Origin: an uncultured Oscillospiraceae bacterium | GTDB taxonomy: Bacteria; Bacillota; Clostridia; Oscillospirales; Acutalibacteraceae | DNA: 9,952 nt | Assembly (NCBI GenBank): GCA_902478455.1 | Contig: CABSLJ010000085.1 | Coordinates: 1-9,952 of the forward strand | Direction: 5' to 3' | Shown: positions 6,704 through 9,952 of the stretch, piece after piece | How the letters are laid out: every line of letters starts with the position of its first letter | How positions within the stretch are numbered: position 1 is the first letter of the stretch | The notes under the pieces: model-generated | Seen by the model: only the letters and a program-made list of their open reading frames with translations | Database searches by the model: none | What the model was told of the DNA's origin: nothing | Position numbers and translations under genes: made by a program

Positions 6704-7975
6704 GTGCTTCTGACCATCCGCGAACAACAGGAATATTTAAAGGAGCTGGCCCGTTCCGTGCGGGAGCTGGCGGCGACCGAAGAAAATGAGCAAAAACGGC
6801 GGCTCTGGGCCGACCACAACGATTTGAAGCCGCGCAGAGGCGCGCCGCTCTGGGTCTGCCCGGACGACGACGGCGGCTGGCTGGAACTCATTCCGCCGGA
6901 CACCCTCCACTGCGCCGACGCCGAGCTGCGCGACCTGGAATTCATTCTGCGCAAATATCTTTATCAGGCGGAATATCTCAAGGACGACTTTGCCTTTGAG
7001 CCGCGGGTGTATTTCAATCTGCCGGGCGAGTACACCGGCGTCCTTTACGGCCATCAGGAGCAGACCAGCGCCTGGGGCATCCCCTTTGTCAAAAAGATGG
7101 CGGGGAATACCGCCTATCATCTCGATAAATACCTCAAGGATGAGGCCGACTTTGAAACCCTCATTCAGCATGAGGTGGATTTTCTCCCCGACTTCGCCGA
7201 ACGCGACCGCCTCAAGGCGAAATATGAGGAGGCGCTCGACGGCATCCTCTCGGTGGAATTTCAGCTGCCCTACAGCGTGCTGGTACAAAGCCACCTGATC
7301 GAACTGGTGCATCTGCGCGGCCTAGAAGACCTGCTCTATGACCTTTACGACAACGAGGACCTCCTCTACCGCGCGCTGCGCCATATGGGGGAGAGCAAGG
7401 CCCGCCTGCTCGACAAGCTCGAGCGCGAGCATCTCCTGTTCGACAACCGCACCAACATCTACACTGGTTCGGGCAGCCTGGGCTACACCAACGCGCCGCG
7501 CAAGCGCGACGAGGACGTCAGGCTTTCCGATATGTGGGGCTTTGCCGACGCGCAGGAGTTCAGCGCCGTATCGGGCGAGATGTTCGAGCGCTTCGCCATT
7601 GAAAATCAGGCCATAGGACTCAATCAATTCGGCATGGGCTGCTACGGCTGCTGCGAACCGCTCGACAACAAGTACGACGCCATCTTCCGCCATCTGACCA
7701 ACGTCCGCCGCCTGAGCGTCAGCCCCTGGTCGGACGTTCCTCTCGCCGCCGAGCGCATTGGGAACCGCGCTGTCTTTTCCTGGAAACCCAATCCCTCCCG
7801 CATCTGCACCGGCTTTGATGACGACGAGATTTTGTCCTGGCTCAAGGAGGTCGCCGCCCAGACGCGCGACTGCCATATCGAGATTATTCTCAAGGACATC
7901 CGTACCTGCGGCGGTACGCCGCAGCACCTGATGCGCTTCATCGAGCTTGTAAACATCGCCTTTGAGCGCGTTTAG
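6704..7975 (+). CDS. URO-D-fold protein C (G-C-C-E-P-L clade)
   Basis: The product is 423 residues. The start is GTG, chosen because AAAGGAGGA at 6688-6696 lies 7 bases upstream; a TTG at 6617 in the same frame would run through two stem-loops and is rejected. Superfamily marks are R-G-L-E-D-L-L-Y-D-L-Y near the middle, then G-C-Y-G-C-C-E-P-L-D (C313, C316, C317, E318), S-V-S-P-W-S-D-V, K-P-N-P-S and I-L-K-D-I-R-T-C near the end. The Cys-Cys-Glu stands where the zinc methyltransferases have H-x-C-G-G, so the metal site, if any, differs from that of gene B. It is longer than A and B. I know this type only as an uncharacterised URO-D-superfamily clade, sometimes loosely named with trimethylamine corrinoid proteins; no reaction is established. 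Its place between two pentose/hexose enzymes suggests a sugar-linked role. Confidence 0.75.
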   Translation: MLLTIREQQEYLKELARSVRELAATEENEQKRRLWADHNDLKPRRGAPLWVCPDDDGGWLELIPPDTLHCADAELRDLEFILRKYLYQAEYLKDDFAFEPRVYFNLPGEYTGVLYGHQEQTSAWGIPFVKKMAGNTAYHLDKYLKDEADFETLIQHEVDFLPDFAERDRLKAKYEEALDGILSVEFQLPYSVLVQSHLIELVHLRGLEDLLYDLYDNEDLLYRALRHMGESKARLLDKLEREHLLFDNRTNIYTGSGSLGYTNAPRKRDEDVRLSDMWGFADAQEFSAVSGEMFERFAIENQAIGLNQFGMGCYGCCEPLDNKYDAIFRHLTNVRRLSVSPWSDVPLAAERIGNRAVFSWKPNPSRICTGFDDDEILSWLKEVAAQTRDCHIEIILKDIRTCGGTPQHLMRFIELVNIAFERV

Positions 7976-7986
7976 AACCGCGTTGT

Positions 7987-8030
7987 GCAAAGGCGGCCCT
8001 TTCCTTTTCCGGAAAGGGAACATTCCTTGC
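7987..8030 (+). other. Composite stem-loop between URO-D gene C and rbsD
   Basis: CCCTTTCC (7997-8004) and GGAAAGGG (8011-8018) form a perfect 8-base stem with a 6-base loop. Outside it, GCAA-(A)-GG (7987-7993) can pair with CCTTGC (8025-8030). There is no T-run, so this is not a clear terminator; mRNA 3'-end protection or processing is possible. The start lies 12 bases after the stop of gene C. Confidence 0.45.
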
Positions 8031-8078
8031 GTGGATTCTGCCAAACATTTGCAAATAGAAGAAGGAGCTGAACGAACC

Positions 8079-8474
8079 GTGTTGAAGGGGAAATGTCTGC
8101 ATCCACAGCTGGCCAGAATATTGGCCGAGACGGGACATACCGATACCCTCTGCGTCACCGACGCCGGATTCCCGATTGCGGCCGGACCGGAGCGCGTTGA
8201 TCTGGCGTGGACGAAAGGAAAGCCCGGTTGGCTGGAGGTGTGTGAACTCATCCGGGAGGAGCTGTGCATTCAGAAAATATATCTGGCGAGTGATATCCTG
8301 GAGAGCAATCCGGAGCAGTATGAGGCGTTCAAGGCTCTGTTCGAAGGAATTCCGATGGAATTCGTCAGCCATTGTGAGCTTAAAAAGATGAGCAGGAGCA
8401 CCCGCAGCGTCATCCGCACCGGGGAGTTCGGCGCTTTCTGCAACTGTATTTTTGAGGCCGGCGTGGCTTTCTAG
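8079..8474 (+). CDS. rbsD: D-ribose pyranase
   Basis: The enzyme interconverts the pyranose and furanose rings of a sugar (ribose in known cases) so that the kinase receives the right form. The product is 131 residues. GTG is taken as the start; AAGGAG at 8062-8067 lies 11 bases upstream, a slightly long gap, and TTG at 8082 would be 14 away. With this start the landmarks fall at family positions: G-H-T-D (H20), D-A-G-F-P-I (D28), a late His (H98) and C-terminal G-E-F-G-A-F-C-N (F120, N122), followed by A-G-V-A-F. The usual P-Y-A-N is changed to A-F-C-N, so the ring-contacting Tyr is Phe. A FucU-type role on another sugar is therefore possible, but H-T-D-T-L and the length fit RbsD better. 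A ribokinase-like gene follows, as in many rbs operons. Confidence 0.85.
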   Translation: MLKGKCLHPQLARILAETGHTDTLCVTDAGFPIAAGPERVDLAWTKGKPGWLEVCELIREELCIQKIYLASDILESNPEQYEAFKALFEGIPMEFVSHCELKKMSRSTRSVIRTGEFGAFCNCIFEAGVAF

Positions 8475-8487
8475 CGTTTTTTTGAAT

Positions 8488-8507
8488 TAGATAAAACGAT
8501 TTATCTA
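8488..8507. promoter_or_regulatory. LacI-family-like operator palindrome upstream of rbsK
   Basis: TAGATAAA-aCGa-TTTATCTA is a 20-base inverted repeat with 8 perfect arm pairs and a central CG, the layout of LacI/GalR-family operators. It lies in the 73-base gap between rbsD and rbsK, 40 bases before the rbsK ATG. It shares the AAAnCG core with catabolite (cre) sites but lacks their outer TG/CA. It is AT-rich within GC-rich DNA. No regulator gene is in the window, and a clear promoter beside it was not found. Confidence 0.6.
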
Positions 8508-8547
8508 CTGAGCGATTCTACCTACGGCCAACAGCAGGAGGAAAAAG

Positions 8548-9426
8548 ATGCGCATTTTAAATTTTGGTTCCATGAATCTGGACTATGTTTATACTGTGCA
8601 GGACATCGCGCGCGCGGGGGAAACCGTCAAGGCCTCCGCCCGGCACATTTGCTGCGGCGGGAAAGGACTGAATCAATCCATCGCCCTCTCCCGGGCGGGC
8701 GCGCCCGTCTGGCACGCCGGACTGATCGGCAACGACGGGGCCGCTCTGCGTGATATTTTGAAAGAAAACGGCGCGGATGTCAGTCTGGTGCGCGAGGTGG
8801 AAGGACCTTCCTCTCACACCGTCATCCAGGTGGACAGCCGCGGCCAGAACAGCATCCTCTTTTACGCCGGCGGAGAGCTGCGCGTCACGGAGGACTACAT
8901 CCAGGAGGTGCTCGGTCATTTTGACGCAGGAGATTACCTCCTTCTGCAAAACGAGCTGGACAGCACCGCCCGCATCATCCGCGCGGCCAAAGCGCGGGGC
9001 ATGCGGATCGTGCTCAATCCCTCTCCCATCAATGAAGAGCTCAAGTCTTATCCCCTGGATTTGGTCGACTGTTTCCTTTTGAATGAGATTGAAGGCGGCG
9101 CGCTGACGGGGGAGAGCGAGCCCTACGCCATCCTGGACCAGCTCCACAAACGCTACCCGTACGCCATGATTGTGCTCACTTTGGGGGATGCGGGCGCTCT
9201 GTGCTTTGCCGACGGCACGGTCTACGACCAAGGCGCTTATCCGGCCAGGGTGGTCAACACGACCGCCGCGGGAGACACCTTCACGGGCTATTTCCTCGCA
9301 AGCCTTGTCAGAGGGGAAGCAGTCCCCAACGCCCTGCGCCGTGCGGCCAGAGCTTCCGCCGTCACGGTCAGCCGCCCGGGCGCTGCCGATTCCATTCCGA
9401 GGCGTTCGGAACTGGAGGGCGCTTAG
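8548..9426 (+). CDS. rbsK: Ribokinase-like sugar kinase, PfkB family
   Basis: The enzyme phosphorylates a sugar with ATP in the cytoplasm; ribose to ribose 5-phosphate is the usual reaction of this type. The product is 292 residues. The ATG start has AGGAGGA at 8536-8542, 5 bases upstream. Family motifs are the N-terminal N-F-G-S-M-N-L-D substrate strand, G-G-K-G-L-N-Q (37-43), L-N-P-S-P near 155, and the PfkB second signature N-T-T-A-A-G-D-T-F-T-G (237-247) with catalytic base D243. In most ribokinases the signature begins D-T-T-G-A-G-D or D-T-T-A-A-G-D; here the first Asp, near the potassium site, is Asn. The rbsD neighbour favours ribokinase, but the mannosidase and isomerase context leaves fructose or another ketose open. 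A palindromic operator-like site lies upstream, and the next gene starts one base after its stop. Confidence 0.87.
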   Translation: MRILNFGSMNLDYVYTVQDIARAGETVKASARHICCGGKGLNQSIALSRAGAPVWHAGLIGNDGAALRDILKENGADVSLVREVEGPSSHTVIQVDSRGQNSILFYAGGELRVTEDYIQEVLGHFDAGDYLLLQNELDSTARIIRAAKARGMRIVLNPSPINEELKSYPLDLVDCFLLNEIEGGALTGESEPYAILDQLHKRYPYAMIVLTLGDAGALCFADGTVYDQGAYPARVVNTTAAGDTFTGYFLASLVRGEAVPNALRRAARASAVTVSRPGAADSIPRRSELEGA

Positions 9427-9427
9427 C

Positions 9428-9901
9428 ATGAAAAAAATCGAACGGGTGATGGCCGCGATCGAGCACCGCACGCCCGACCGCGTGCCCACAGGGGAAATCC
9501 ACATTCAGCCGGGGCTTTGCTGCCGGCTGCTGGGACTCGAATATCCCGGCGATTACCAATCCTTCGAGCGGGATGCCGCCGTGCGGGAGCTGCTTGGGAT
9601 GGACGTCGTCAACATGGGGGAATGGCCCGAGTGGGAGATCGGGCGAACCCCGTCGGGAGAGCGCATGGTGCGCACCGTATACGGCCAGACCTGTGCTGTG
9701 GGCGAAGACAGCCGCCGCATACTGGAGCCCCCTGTTCCCATTGAGGAGGCCGCAGGCTATCAAAAACCGGACATAGGCCGCCTGACGGGCGAGGCCGTCG
9801 AACGTTTTGCGCGGGAGACTGATCTCTTTGTTTTCGGTCAAATCGGCGGTCCGGTCACTCAGCTCGACGAAATGTATCCCATGGAAGACTATATGGTCTA
9901 G
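9428..9901 (+). CDS. URO-D-fold protein D, N-terminal half only (truncated)
   Basis: The ATG lies one base after the rbsK stop, with GGAGG (9414-9418) inside the end of rbsK, so translation is probably coupled. The 157 residues begin with the superfamily signature K-K-I-E-R-V-M-A-A-I-E-H-R-T-P-D-R-V-P, like gene B. They continue with L-L-G-M-D-V-V-N-M and F-V-F-G-Q-I-G-G-P, and stop after P-M-E-D-Y-M-V at a TAG (9899-9901). Full members have about 330-360 residues, so the half with the metal-binding motif is absent. The sequence after the stop, read in the same frame, does not resemble the rest of the family. The break may come from an insertion, a rearrangement or an assembly join. As it stands the product would be non-functional. 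Confidence 0.75.
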   Translation: MKKIERVMAAIEHRTPDRVPTGEIHIQPGLCCRLLGLEYPGDYQSFERDAAVRELLGMDVVNMGEWPEWEIGRTPSGERMVRTVYGQTCAVGEDSRRILEPPVPIEEAAGYQKPDIGRLTGEAVERFARETDLFVFGQIGGPVTQLDEMYPMEDYMV

Positions 9902-9952
9902 GGCTGGCCGAAGTCGTCCTTCTGCCCAATGCCGATCCGTTCAAACACCTTC
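9898..9952 (-). other. Unidentified sequence after the break; possible 3' end of a minus-strand gene
   Basis: Read on the minus strand, 9952-9898 gives 17 open codons (ending Q-K-D-D-F-G-Q-P) and then TAG, sharing the CTAG at 9898-9901 with the stop of the + strand gene. It could be the edge of a mobile element or of another gene. It is too short to identify, and one + frame is also open. Confidence 0.2.

Noticed and set aside
7322..8269. Minus-strand open frame of 315 codons across the gene C/rbsD junction
   Set aside because: It overlaps two supported + strand genes and shows no recognisable family.
8488..8507. Catabolite (cre) site
   Set aside because: The AAAnCG core is there, but the outer TG and CA positions of the cre consensus do not match; a LacI-family site in general fits better.
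8557..9504. Minus-strand open frame of 315 codons opposite rbsK
   Set aside because: The + strand frame carries both PfkB signatures; the antisense frame is a shadow.

Overview
The window is a 9.95-kb, GC-rich (by eye about 60%) stretch of bacterial DNA, coded entirely on the + strand. AAGGAG/GGAGG ribosome sites stand 5-11 bases before nearly every start. With the types of enzyme present, this suggests an anaerobic, gut-type member of the Clostridia (Oscillospiraceae/Christensenellales-like). That placement is an inference from style, not a match to a named genome. The sequence starts inside one gene and ends just past the point where another breaks off, so it looks like a contig or contig fragment.

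Layout. Block 1 (1-5854) is four tightly packed genes: the C-terminal part of a family 38 alpha-mannosidase; a URO-D-fold protein (A); a family 31 alpha-xylosidase/alpha-glucosidase of the YicI type; and a second URO-D-fold protein (B) with the classic zinc motif of corrinoid-dependent methyltransferases. A 198-base gap follows, holding a stem-loop and a convincing extended -10 promoter. Block 2 (6053-9901) is a cupin D-lyxose (and probably D-mannose) isomerase of the YdaE type, a third URO-D-fold protein (C), a D-ribose pyranase (rbsD), a ribokinase-like PfkB sugar kinase (rbsK), and the N-terminal half of a fourth URO-D-fold protein (D). The gaps inside block 2 hold stem-loops and a palindrome that looks like a LacI-family operator.

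How it may work. The glycosidases would release mannose and xylose (or glucose) from oligosaccharides. The cupin isomerase could convert mannose to fructose, or lyxose to xylulose. The pyranase and kinase would present and phosphorylate the sugar. The odd part is the set of four URO-D-fold proteins, which differ in their presumed metal sites (H-x-C...C, H-x-D...C, G-C-C-E, and one cut off). They are interleaved with the sugar genes and no corrinoid protein is visible. Methyl transfer, perhaps on O-methylated sugars, is one possibility, but the sequence alone does not show it.

No tRNA, rRNA, CRISPR array, transporter, transcription-factor gene or complete mobile element is visible.
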